From positions 9,308,501 through 9,372,500 of the forward strand of contig JAYKKI010000006.1 in assembly GCA_039881145.1 (NCBI GenBank): DNA of 64,000 nt, given 5' to 3'. The translations under genes were made by a program, and so were the position numbers. Shown one piece after another: positions 53,708-64,000 of this stretch (position 1 is its first letter; each line of letters begins with the position of its first letter). The notes under the pieces were generated by a model. It was not told where the DNA came from, ran no database searches, and saw only the letters and a list, made by a program, of their open reading frames with translations. The stretch comes from Druceiella hillmani. Taxonomy: Eukaryota > Arthropoda > Insecta > Lepidoptera > Hepialidae.

Positions 53708-53869
53708 GTCTCATTTATCATATATAATCCATATGTTATTTTTGTAAACGAGTCGCCTAGTTTATTAAATGATTAAAGTTTAAATTTTGTATGAAATCAT
53801 CATTATGTTTAAATCAACTGATATTTAGTATAAAGATGTGTTAAATTAATTTTAATATACTTTTACACT

Positions 53870-54420
53870 AAATATCAGTTTTTTTATAAATTCATAATCT
53901 ACATATAACACCCTATTATATTTACACTAAATATCAGTTTTTTTATAAATTCATAATCTACATATAACACCCTATTATATTTACACTGAATATCAGTTTT
54001 TATATAAAATCATAGTCTACATATAACACCCTATTATATTTACACTAAATATCAGTTTTTATATAAATTCATAGTCTACATATAACACCCTATTATATTT
54101 ACACTAAATATCAGTTTTTTTATAAATTCATAATCTACATATAACACCCTATTATATTTACACTAAATATCAGTTTTTTTATAAATTCATAATCTACATA
54201 TAACACCCTATTATATTTACACTAAATATCAGTTTTTTTATAAATTCATAATCTACATATAACACCCTATTATATTTACACTAAATATCAGTTTTTATAT
54301 AAATTCATAGTCTACATATAACACCCTATTATATTTACACTAAATATCAGTTTTTATATAAATTCATAGTCTACATATAACACCCTATATTATATTTGCA
54401 TTAAATATCAGTTTTTTATA
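53870..54420. repeat. 59-bp minisatellite, nine copies in two types
   Basis: The CCC of CACCCTATTATAT recurs at 53911, 53970, 54029, 54088, 54147, 54206, 54265, 54324 and 54383, exactly 59 apart each time. Two unit types alternate: type A has TTCATAATCT, type B has TCATAGTCT with a TATATAAA variant before it. The order is A A B B A A A B B. Each unit contains ACTAAATATCAGTTTTT; an inverted copy (AACTGATATTTAGT) lies at 53818, just before the array. Confidence 0.97.
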
Positions 54421-57400
54421 ATTAGTAGTTTTTAACATGCGTATATAGTTTTGTTTTAGAATGTAGTTAATATTTACACATACCTAAATTGTATGTTCCG
54501 TTTCCGTGTTAAGTGCCTTCCCTATACTGCACTTTCGCAACCGACGACAGTAATTTTGACTTAAATTATCTTCGTTGTGCGTCTGGTATTCGAATGTTGC
54601 TTCCTTATAAAATGAGTTAGCACATTTTGTTCCATGTTTATCGTTATTGTTTGAGAAGCATCACATGATATCACTAAAATGACGGTTTATTGTCGTGTAT
54701 TAAATTGATGGTAACAAGGCGTGGTTGTCGGATAACGTTTCTCGTACATTATTAGGGTTATTATAATGACATTTGACATACTAATACCATGTCCCAATAC
54801 CACTAAAATACGATATATTCGTAATTTCACTCATTCGATATCACAAATAACAAATCATCCAATCAACTGTTATGTCAATCTAACTTTGAAAAATATTCTA
54901 ACCAGAAGAAATGTGTGAATGTTTCCATATTAAATAATAAATATTCCATAAATATTGATTTTGAAATGAGCAATTAAAATTAGTATTATTTTATTAACAA
55001 GAATCGATAAATAAATTATCTAAATGACAAATTAAAAAAATATCGTATATTCCGACAAGTTTATTTTAAAAATCGATGATAATATTTTTTATAACATAAA
55101 TTAATAAATTAATCGATAATAATATTTTTTATAACATTTAATATTTGAGGGAATGTTGAATGGTTGTTAAAGATTTTTAAATGGCAATAATTTTGATTTA
55201 CGAAATGTAAACAAAGTTCAAAATAATATTTTTTCATTTCTAGCTTTGCCGATATGGGAATATTTGAAACACACTTGGCACGTATTGATCTACACTCTTT
55301 GTTAATTTGCATATAGACCAGTCGTTCAAGCATTGTTAACGAGACGAGTCCGCTTTGTTGCAACACATCAAAATTACTAACTTCTTATTTATGGAGTTAT
55401 GTATGAAGCATTAAAAATAAAACATAATTTTGTTATATTTAAAAGTTAATGCTGGTCTCTTTCCTACTTGAAATATGCAACGTTAGTGTAATAACAAGTG
55501 TGCACGTACGAAATGACATAATGCATGTACCAATAACACCTTAGAAGTGTACATACGAGGCCGGTCAGAAGCCCGCTACTGGTGGGACCTATAATGTATT
55601 ATATGTTGTTTGCCCCATTGTAGCACAGTAATTGATAGTATGCAGATATTTGTGTTAATTTTTTTTAGTTACGGCATTTTTTTAAAATTATATATACAGC
55701 GAAATGCTTTGGATTTTGTATGACTCAATGTTCATCTCTCTCATAATCAGTTTATTGCCATTCAATTATGAATTGTTGCATTGAAATGGGAAATAATTTT
55801 ATTAAATTTATGTTGATGTGTATTAATTTAAAAGACAAATATTATAGCTCTCAAATTATATTTTATGATTATCATGTGGATAATAAAGAATGATTTTCTT
55901 TAATTAAGGTATCTAGTGAAAAATCATTAGGTATATAAATGTATATCTAGAGCCATCTTATACATAGATTTATCGTACAATTTCAGTTTATATGAAAGTT
56001 GAGTGTTTCATTTAAAACAATTTTCAAGTTATAGAATACCGAAAGAGTATAGGCGCGAGTTGTGAATTCTTGGAAATGGAAGTAACAAGACTGCAAAACA
56101 ATCTTCAGAAATTTGTAGATTATCTTGAGTATTGATTGGTTTTTAAATAATACTAGTAATTTTCTAATATTTTGAATAACTTTTCATGATACTACGATTC
56201 AGTAAACCGTCACAATCTAAAATGTTTTTTTCTAAAACTAATATTTATTTATTGCTTAAGTCAAATTTATTAAACTGAGAGATGTGGGCTGCCGGACAAA
56301 AAATATGCGCGATGAAATTAAGAGTTTATGTTTGTGTCGTAACCCCCGGATATGTTCGTTAAAATATGAATTAGGAAAAGTTTTAGATAAGTTTTCATTA
56401 GTGATCTTCGTGTATTTAAAGAGATTAATATTACCAGGTACTTTTGGCTCTCTTTTTAATTTGTTGAGTAAACTTTGGTAAATTTGCAATAATTTTTAAA
56501 ATTTTTTTTAAATCTGAAATTTTGGATTTAGGCTCCACGTCGTGGTGAAATTCTTTATCATCTTTAGAAATATCGATATGTGAATTTTAAAGTTATCGTA
56601 AAATAGATCCGTTAGTAAAATTCTGTAAATTTCAAACTATAATTATTGGTGATCTAAACATTGTAATAAAAATATCTACATCACAGTTGGCATCGAACAA
56701 TACTGCCATCTTGTCTCTATCTTAGCCTGGTGATTTAACAACAGGTTTGCGTCTATTATAAGAGTGGATTAGTCTCATAATCTATCATTCAAATAAATAA
56801 TATTTGTTAACATTCAAGTTATCTACAGTTCCCAAATAAATGAAAATAAACTTAAATCAAATAATCTTTGGAACAGTCCAGTTTGTTCAACATGAACACA
56901 TTTCCATTTATTTACAATAAAGCAATGATACATGTGCAAGTCAACCCTCGAATAATGAAATTATGCACATGATTTTACAAGTCATTAAATATTCTGTTAT
57001 ATATTGTACTCCTTTCTTTACAGTAATGGTGTATCAATTGTAATAAGCATTTATTGTTATGTAGAAGTAAGTATAAAATTGTTATTAATATACGGGGTGT
57101 AAACAATTGATAAGTGTAGGTTAGTTTCAAATATTTCAAGCTGAATATTTAACATGTCGTTCCAGAATGAATAACAACAGTTGAATTTATACGAAAAATT
57201 AAAGAACAGATAACCACAATAAATAGTTTTTCAAATATAAATTTAAGATCGCCCATCTTTAATGAAGGCGTTGCTGATTGCCCTGTGATCTTTAAGTGGA
57301 TATAGAATCACGTGATCTTCTTGCTTTAGGATAATTTTTTTAAATTATCTATGAAAGTATTACAAATAAAATTAAGCGTTGAATATGATGTTATGGTGTA

Positions 57401-57427
57401 GTTAGTTTGACATTATTACCTGTATCT

Positions 57428-57429
<2 letters not shown>

Positions 57430-57483
<54 letters not shown>
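57430..57483. repeat. AT microsatellite
   Basis: Uninterrupted (AT)n. Confidence 0.95.
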
Positions 57484-57486
<3 letters not shown>

Positions 57487-58120
57487 TTATTTTGCGTTAT
57501 TCGTGTGAAGTTAATGAAGTTGTGAAGGTTATACTACAATGACAGATTCATTCAACTAGAATTTCTGATGCAATATCAGGAATTCACATCATTTTTTCCT
57601 GTTCATGGCTATATTAGTATTAAAATAGTATTTACATCACGTCATCGTGACGTGGTAAATTGACATCACTAACCAGCAGCTGCAATGAAACTCGTGCATG
57701 TGTGGTTTCAAATATTGCCTAACAATGAAGTGTGCATATTCTGCGGTGGCAAAAGATAAATACATCATAGCGTTATGAATTTTTTTTTCTACTTGTTCTC
57801 GAGCTCACAATAACTCAATATTGCGTCATATTTCAGTAAATGAAGAACTTAGAAAATCAATATAAATTATGAAGTTGCGTCCAGTTAATTTTAATTTCTT
57901 TATTATGATCACAAATTACAATTATATTCTAATTAATTTCACCAATTATATACGCTCGTATGCTTTATTATGGGGTCGGTAAATTAACTATAATTACAGT
58001 TTGGCCTTTAAATAGAATGTCCTGCAAAAATTAAATAGGCAAATACGCACTATAAATCGTACAAATTAAGACGATAACGACGAATTTGAGATATCGCGTA
58101 TAGGGTAAAAATATAATTCG

Positions 58121-58220
58121 CGCGTGTGTGTTTATTTGTGGTAAAGCTTGTGTGTGTCCGCGTTTGCGTACGTGCGTGTGTGCGTGTATGCGCGCACACC
58201 TAAGCGCACGAGCGCGTCTT
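58121..58220. repeat. Alternating GT/GC purine-pyrimidine tract
   Basis: A broken run of TGTG, CGCG, CGTG and GCGC steps in otherwise AT-rich DNA. Alternation of this kind favours Z-form DNA. Confidence 0.75.
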
Positions 58221-58442
58221 CATTTGTATTTACGTTTGAAGTTGGAATAAATGGACACTGAACGTTTCACACAGCTTTAAATAATGACACGTCTTCAACT
58301 TAAAAACTCAATTTATCGTCAATCTGCCATTCTATTTCAGGTACTTGTCTATTTCCTGCCTCAATGACTGTTAATGACTCGATTTCTTTTCGTCCTCATT
58401 TTTGGTTATGAGGACAAAAAAGGATCAAGTTACAATAGACTT

Positions 58443-58507
58443 ACGATACGCTATGAATGAAACATAAATGAACTTATTTCATTTACGTTTCATTCATAGT
58501 GTATCGT
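58443..58507. repeat. Foldback of about 30-bp arms
   Basis: The TACGATAC start and GTATCGTA end close a stem of about 30 bases with two or three mismatches and a five-base loop near 58475. A smaller hairpin (GTCCTCAT with ATGAGGAC, 58393-58416) lies 27 bases upstream. Confidence 0.75.
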
Positions 58508-58826
58508 AAAAATGATTTCAATTTATTTTTTATTTATTTCCACGTATGATAATACTGAGAAACAGCATGGAAAAATGGCCCCTCAAATGAAGTTTCAGTA
58601 ATTCTATTTTATCCAGGTTAAAGATGAACTTTTAGGGCACTTCTAGGTAGCAACTTTTCGTATTGCCTTCTTGTAAACTCAGATGTGCACTTTTAAATAT
58701 ACGTTCAGTTTATTGATGTGAACATACATACATATATGGTGATTGCATTTTTGCATAAATATTCTAAAGCCATTTTGACTTCAAACAGTTATCAGACTAA
58801 GGAACTTCAGTAGATTAATCTGCAAG

Positions 58827-58920
58827 GCATCTTATGGGAGGGACTAGCAATGTAAATTGTACGTGCCTAATAAGCATTTAAGGATCCTAGCCGGTCTTGC
58901 TAGTCCCTCCCATAAGATGC
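58827..58920. repeat. Perfect 24-bp inverted repeat with a 46-base loop
   Basis: Positions 58827-58850 are the exact reverse complement of 58897-58920 (GCATCTTATGGGAGGGACTA and four more bases). The arms are richer in G and C than the flanks, and the perfect match points to recent origin. It could be a small miniature transposon or the stem of a hairpin RNA. Confidence 0.85.
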
Positions 58921-60384
58921 ACAGATACCGTCTCATGTACATTCTATTAGTAATCCTAAATATCTTATTATCCTGAGAGTCACTAATATTTGAAGGAGTT
59001 TGTTTACATAACACTATAATTTTTCTTTTGTAATACAAACTTTGTCAGCAATATGTTGCTTTTGTTTTTATCTACTTTGCATCGAGTGAATTTGTCCTTA
59101 ATACGAACTGGAATTTAATAATGATTAACCGGGTTCAATACTTTGCTAATAAGGTTATAAATACTGACTACTTTATCTGGAAACATAGCTTTCACTAGCA
59201 ATCTGGCGCAAAATTTGGATGCGCGAACTTCACAATAATATCACCAAAGTACCCAATTTTGGGATAAAATACAAACTTGGAAAGTAGTTAGTGTTTCAGG
59301 AATACGGATAGGTGCAACTGAATTGTAGATATTATTATTTTGTTCCACTAAATACGTTCAGAGATATGTCATCACTAGTGATAGTATACATAGTTGACTT
59401 TTGGGTTCAGAACCGCATATCTGTACAAACGTTCCATAAATTTATTTTGATTGTTAGCAATCAGTCAGTATCATGGCAAACTTGCCTTCATCGCTAATCA
59501 CGATTCAACATAACTTTGCAAACAAGGTAAAGCTACTCAATGTATTTATTATAGTCTACTTTTAGCCGGAGATTTGATTCTGGTCAACTATACAACTGGT
59601 ATTTTTACTGGAAAGAAACTAATGCAGAGTGCAGGTTATGTAAAAGACGGCACAGATAATAGACATGTCTTAATTGGTGACTCAACTTTATGTGTTTGTA
59701 TTTCTCTGATTATTACAGAGATTTACTTTATTACCCTTGAAGATTTGATTTCAAATAATAAGCATGGCGTATTGTAAACTTTAGGAGATATTATTTTATA
59801 TATGAATATTATAAAATAAGTATGTAAATATAGTATAAAAAAACATAGAGTTTGTAGGTTGAGTTTGCAGTTTTAACCTTTCTAGCAGCTTAGCAGTGAC
59901 TTCAAGAAATGCTACACTGTGATTAATCTTGGGACAGTAATATTAAAGGTGCATATAAGTATATTTAAAATAATTAGCCACATCCTGTAAAACGTAATAA
60001 AATTGGAAGTAATCTCCAAATAAAGTTATTTATTAAAAATTGAAATATTAATTATCAATAATCACGAATAAAATACAATGTCTTTCTGCCTGTTTACTTT
60101 TACCTAGAATCCCATTGAAAAGATTTAAATTCAGTTCTAGCCGTCGAGCAATTAGTAAATGTTAGAATGTCTTCGTGTATAAAACATTAGTGTAAATGTT
60201 GAGGTCAATGAGCTATATTAATATTTATAAGATGTATCTCGGAGAGCTGGTAAGTTGGAAGTGATGTGAATGGTGAAGAAAGTGGTGACGCTGTGCACTT
60301 CAGGCAGTGGAATTTCGGGCAAAAGTTAGTAGATATGTAATATAAACTTCAATTTTCTATTGAATCAATAACCAAAATACATAG

Positions 60385-60390
60385 TTTATT
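60385..60390 (-). promoter_or_regulatory. Possible poly(A) signal of the lipase gene
   Basis: AATAAA on the minus strand, about 22 bases after the lipase stop codon. The short 3' distance is plausible but unproven in sequence this AT-rich. Confidence 0.35.
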
Positions 60391-60411
60391 AATTAATTTG
60401 TAAGCAATGTT

Positions 60412-62652
60412 TTACCATTTCGTAGACCTAGTACTATTATAAGTATTCAAAAATTTAAGATCTGCTTGAGACTGTTTACTCAAACCGAACATACCTAATC
60501 CATAAGGATATTTATTTGCCGTGTTTACAAGAAAAATTCCTGTTATATTCTTGTTTGTTGACAACCCCATCGTATTGGTTTCCATCGGCGATCTGCTGTA
60601 GCAATTCAAGTTTTCTGCTTGCTCTTCGGAATCACATTTCATAGCTATAAATGCTTGAGGTCTTTCTAAGGCCTCGAGCCAGAGGAAATATGCTCTTATG
60701 TGATTGCAAAGTACCAAACATGGAATAGCGGGTAAATAAGACACTTGATATTTTCCTCCATTGACATAGAAATCAAAGTGATCCCAAGGTTTCGCTCCGC
60801 CAAATCCATCGACATTGGTGTGGATAACATCAACAAAATTTGCATCACTGGAATCCAATCTGGAACTGGGAGGCAAATTGCGGAAACAAGGTCCAGCTGG
60901 ATCTAGAGCAGTGATTCTAGATATGTTGGTTTTGGTTAAACCCCGGAACTGTTTGCCAATAAAGCTAGCTATGTGGGCTCCTAAACTAAAACCCACAATT
61001 TCTAATGTATCTGGTTTCAAACCGTGATCGGTAAGGTTGACCAGGACTTTCGCTGCGTTCGTTCCTACTGCTCTAGCAATCCTTGCGGCACTGAAAAGCA
61101 AGTTTTTGTATACAGTAAAATATTTAATAAAAGGATTGTTTTTCACTGTGATAGCCGCATTGTATTAAAGTAAATATTTTTTCCGAATCATTTGAAGACA
61201 TTAGTTTTATTTCATTTTAAATTAATTTTACAGGATTCATTTTTTATATTGGCTGAACAAATATAAGTAAGATTTAGTTATAATAGATTTCAGTTACCTT
61301 TTATCCCACCGCAATTTACAAATTTACATTTTTTACATACTGATGCTACATGAATATAATCAAATGATAACATATTTTTAAGTCCATATTTTAATTGGGT
61401 TTAAAATATAATCTGTAAATATTTACAACTCAAATTTAAAGCAATGTCTCATGAAATTATTATTTATTTAAAAAAATTCTTGGCAATATATTTCGAATAA
61501 TAGTAATAACTATGTTGACTTTGTGTAAATTGTGTATTATTGAATATATTAATTTCATTGGAATCGCTTTTGCAAATTTAAAATATTTTTTTAGATTTTA
61601 TCTGAATTAATTTTTTAAGTTAAGTTAAAAAAATAATAGGAGCACAGAATCGTGATAAAAACGTCACAAAGTTGAGCTAGAATTTCAAATGTTTTTATCT
61701 ATATTTCTTTATGTCGAATGTAATATTTTTTTTGCAACAAAAATTCAAAACACTGATAGAAATTAGTGAGAGAACGCTTATTAAAATCTCCTTAAGAATG
61801 TTATTATAATAATTGGAGTGCAGCGGTTTGTGTTGCGTTTATTATTTCTGTGATATTATTATGTCGATTCAATTTGTTAAATAATATACAAATCAAAAGT
61901 ATGTTAATTTATGGTTTTTCGTGGTTTGATATAAATATATATAGTTACAAAGTCCGAGTCCAACTGGCTAATAGTGGAATTACCATACTTACACAGGGTA
62001 GGGATGAATAGTGAAGTGAGTAGTGTCTAGAAGCAGCACGTTGTAGCCTAGCTTACAGTAAGCGTCCCCCATCTTACTGGCGAAGGGTAACCTCGTTGAT
62101 TCCATAAAGCCGGGGGCGTATAGAACAGTTTTCTTGCTCCAGTCCATCTAAAATGTAATGAATATAATTGTTTTACAATTGTATCATGTTTACATATGCA
62201 TGCACACATACACACGCACTCACGCACACGCACACACGCGCGCGCACACATACGCGCAAATGCACGGACACGCACGCACTCATGCGCACACGCGCACACA
62301 CCCAAGCATACGCAGGTACACACACGCACACGCACGCATACGCGTGCACACTTGCGCTTACATTTATTAATTTTATACATTATTCTAATTAAATTTGACG
62401 TAACGCTCTTTAGCCTAATGACTAACCTTTCATTGAGGAAGATTTTCACAATAGTATGCATAATGCATAACATATTTATCAGAATTAATTTTCACTATTT
62501 TCTACACATGTTTCTGAATGGCATATTTTTCTTTCTGAAGAGGATCCCATTAGTGACTCTTCTTATTTCCATAATGCGTCTTTCTTATAAAACTATGAAG
62601 GAAATGATTTTATTTTGTTTGCATAAACTTTTTAATGTATGTATGTATATAT

Positions 62653-62720
<68 letters not shown>

Positions 62721-63134
62721 AATTATAAAAGGAATTCAGTATACCATTGGATCCTTCGCTATTTTTTTCACAGCTTGAGAATAGGCGTAGTCTTGCCTAT
62801 AAGTGTCTCTTGTCCTTTTTTTATAGACTACAAAGAAAAGGTCGTCTAACCTTTTCTTAGGAATCTGGACGGAAAGGTCTGAAGTTGGACCTGTAAATAT
62901 AGTTTTTGCTAATGGTGTAACATGAAACGAATCATAAAATTAATCTGTGGTATATTTTAGCATGGACTTTTAAACAATTAAAAAAAACAGTCCAGAATTT
63001 CTCCAAGAAGTGGTTCTTTAACTGGTTTGAAATTGTGTAAAATTTTTTGGACGGTCATGTGTCCGTGGTGCCCAGGATGTGATAAAAATAGCAGACGTAC
63101 TGGCGCCAAACATTGAGTTTCCGATATGCCGCAG
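60412..63134 (-). CDS. Pancreatic-lipase-family neutral lipase, at least three firm exons
   Basis: A secreted alpha/beta-hydrolase of the insect neutral lipase group, which cleaves acyl esters of lipids. Exons in reading order: 62745-62890 (LSVQIPKKRLDDLFFVV), 61993-62147 (DWSKKTVLYAPGFMEST, then LLLDTTHFTIHPYPV) and 60412-61090 (ARIARAVGTNAAKV to the stop TAA 60412-60414). All junctions have AG and GT and agree in phase (0, then 2). The catalytic serine is in GFSLGAH, the aspartate in ALDPAGP and the histidine in CNHIRA, so the triad is complete. The sequence has DTTHF where many lipases have DW, and DA.FVDVIHTN as usual. A further exon probably starts at 63134 (CGISETQCLAPVRLLFLSHP); its donor could not be fixed and the first exon with the signal peptide was not found. 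No stop or frameshift was seen in the three firm exons. Activity is predicted, substrate unknown. Confidence 0.9.
62198..62352. repeat. CA/CG-rich microsatellite in a lipase intron
   Basis: A degenerate run of ACAC, ACGC and GCGC steps. The threonine/histidine and cysteine/valine-rich open frames across it are artefacts. It lies between lipase exons, 51 bases from the exon starting at 62147. Confidence 0.9.
62641..62717. repeat. AT microsatellite in a lipase intron
   Basis: (TA)n with one A interruption, 28 bases from the end of the lipase exon 62745-62890. Confidence 0.93.
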
Positions 63135-64000
63135 CTAAATTTTAAAGAATTAAAAATAAATGTAATGTTTTCATATCTAATGTTTAGCTTAATATTCCTT
63201 TATTAAAGTTTAAATATTACCGTCGAATTGCTAAATTTTTAAAATTGCTAACATATTTACTTTTATAAACTCGATTTTTACGTCATTTTATCAAAGCTGT
63301 ACATTTTAATGTCATGTTATGTAACTTCTAGAGTTGACAATTAATTTGACAGAGAGATAATCCATTGCTAAAGTGCTTAAAGACTACGTTAACTTTGGAT
63401 ACTTTAACAAAACATGTTACGAAAATGCAAAGAAAAAGTGGATATTGCCAGAGTATAGATGATACTCCGTTGAAGAAAGTACAGAGGTAGATGATATCAA
63501 TGTATCTGTACCAATAATTTTAAATTGGTATGTTGTTCAATATTCACAAAAGGTTTATTTTTTTCATATTTGTACAATATGACATTAATTGCTTCATATA
63601 ACCTCAATATATTAACCACTTTCAAAATATTATTTGATGCTATGAAAACTATTACCACGGTGATTGTAATGCTATATGGAAAAGATCGAGCTATTTTTAT
63701 GAAAAGTTTTTTTTGTTTCTCGCAAATTCCAGGAGTAACACTTTTTTCTAAAAAAATCAGTGTGGTCTAGTAAACATTTTGAGTTTTCGGATGTAAAATT
63801 TAAGTTTTCTAATATAAATAAATAGTATGAAAAAAAATCTAAATAAATGTTGAAATAAGAAAAATGTGTTGATCTCAAAAAGCAATGCAATTACAGAACA
63901 AGTTGATGATTTCAGATTTTCAGAAATTTTTGCGTAATAAAAAGATAGAATATAACGGCTGTTAGAATGAGTGGCTCTCCAATGAAAATAATGGAGAACA
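63135..64000. other. Upstream part of the lipase locus, nothing recognised
   Basis: The first exon and promoter of the lipase should lie here or beyond the window. I could not identify a convincing signal-peptide exon on the minus strand. Overlapping open frames at 63525-63770 (plus) and 63672-63890 (minus) are unassigned. Confidence 0.4.

Larger units (their letters stand above)
54421..60384. other. Intergenic, hairpins and microsatellites, no recognised gene
   Basis: Structures present: AT microsatellite 57430-57483, alternating GT/GC tract 58121-58220, hairpins at 58393-58507 and 58827-58920. Open frames at 55109-55366, 56256-56489, 58844-59038, 59312-59497 and 59574-59777 are unassigned. 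Confidence 0.5.

Noticed and set aside
53870..54420. CRISPR-like regular 59-bp spacing
   Set aside because: The whole 59-bp unit repeats, with no unique spacers, so it is a minisatellite.
60815..61027. Plus-strand open frame over the lipase
   Set aside because: Antisense shadow of the lipase exon.
62048..62666. Threonine/histidine-rich and cysteine/valine-rich open frames
   Set aside because: They cross a CA/CG microsatellite in a lipase intron. The end of the minus-strand frame overlaps the true exon in the wrong frame.

Overview
The window is a strongly AT-rich piece of an insect nuclear genome. It carries insect-type gustatory receptor (Gr) sequences, an insect neutral-lipase gene split by several introns, degenerate TTAGG-type repeats, and remnants of many transposon classes. 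Lepidoptera is my best guess for the order. It rests on the mix of elements and on short dispersed repeats that resemble ones familiar from moths and butterflies, so it is not proven. There are no bacterial-style operons; most of the window is intergenic or intronic DNA.

Two related Gr genes face away from each other, about 25 kb apart. The left one (1-443, minus) runs off the window. It aligns without a gap to the right one over 145 codons, but its start ATG is AAG and it has two stop codons, so it is a pseudogene. The right one (25626-34679, plus) has at least four exons and ends in the family's TYxxxxxQF motif (here TYTIVLAQF). A 19-bp tandem duplication breaks its first exon, and its last exon also shows a reading-frame conflict. 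Its introns hold a 0.4-kb AAGGGG hexamer tract, a Penelope-like GIY-YIG fragment, a LINE fragment and a Ty3/gypsy integrase remnant.

Between the two receptors lies a very large imperfect palindrome, with arms at about 2998-5955 and 7895-10736. Its right arm contains a nested 240-bp hairpin. Each half of that hairpin, read outward from the centre, carries a hammerhead-ribozyme-like motif. A copia remnant (11114-12350) and a LINE remnant (about 18130-18740) follow.

In the right half are a complete but internally deleted piggyBac element with TTAA at both ends (37053-38836), a patch of degenerate TTAGG repeats (about 39225-39660), a tenfold array of a roughly 210-bp satellite (41967-43968), a 59-bp minisatellite with two alternating unit types (53870-54420), and several perfect hairpins. 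The one gene that looks intact is a pancreatic-lipase-family gene on the minus strand (60412-63134) with a complete Ser-Asp-His triad.

No clearly new biological system was found. The items most worth checking are the hammerhead-like motifs in the nested hairpin, the giant palindrome, the two Gr pseudogenes and the G-rich intronic tract.
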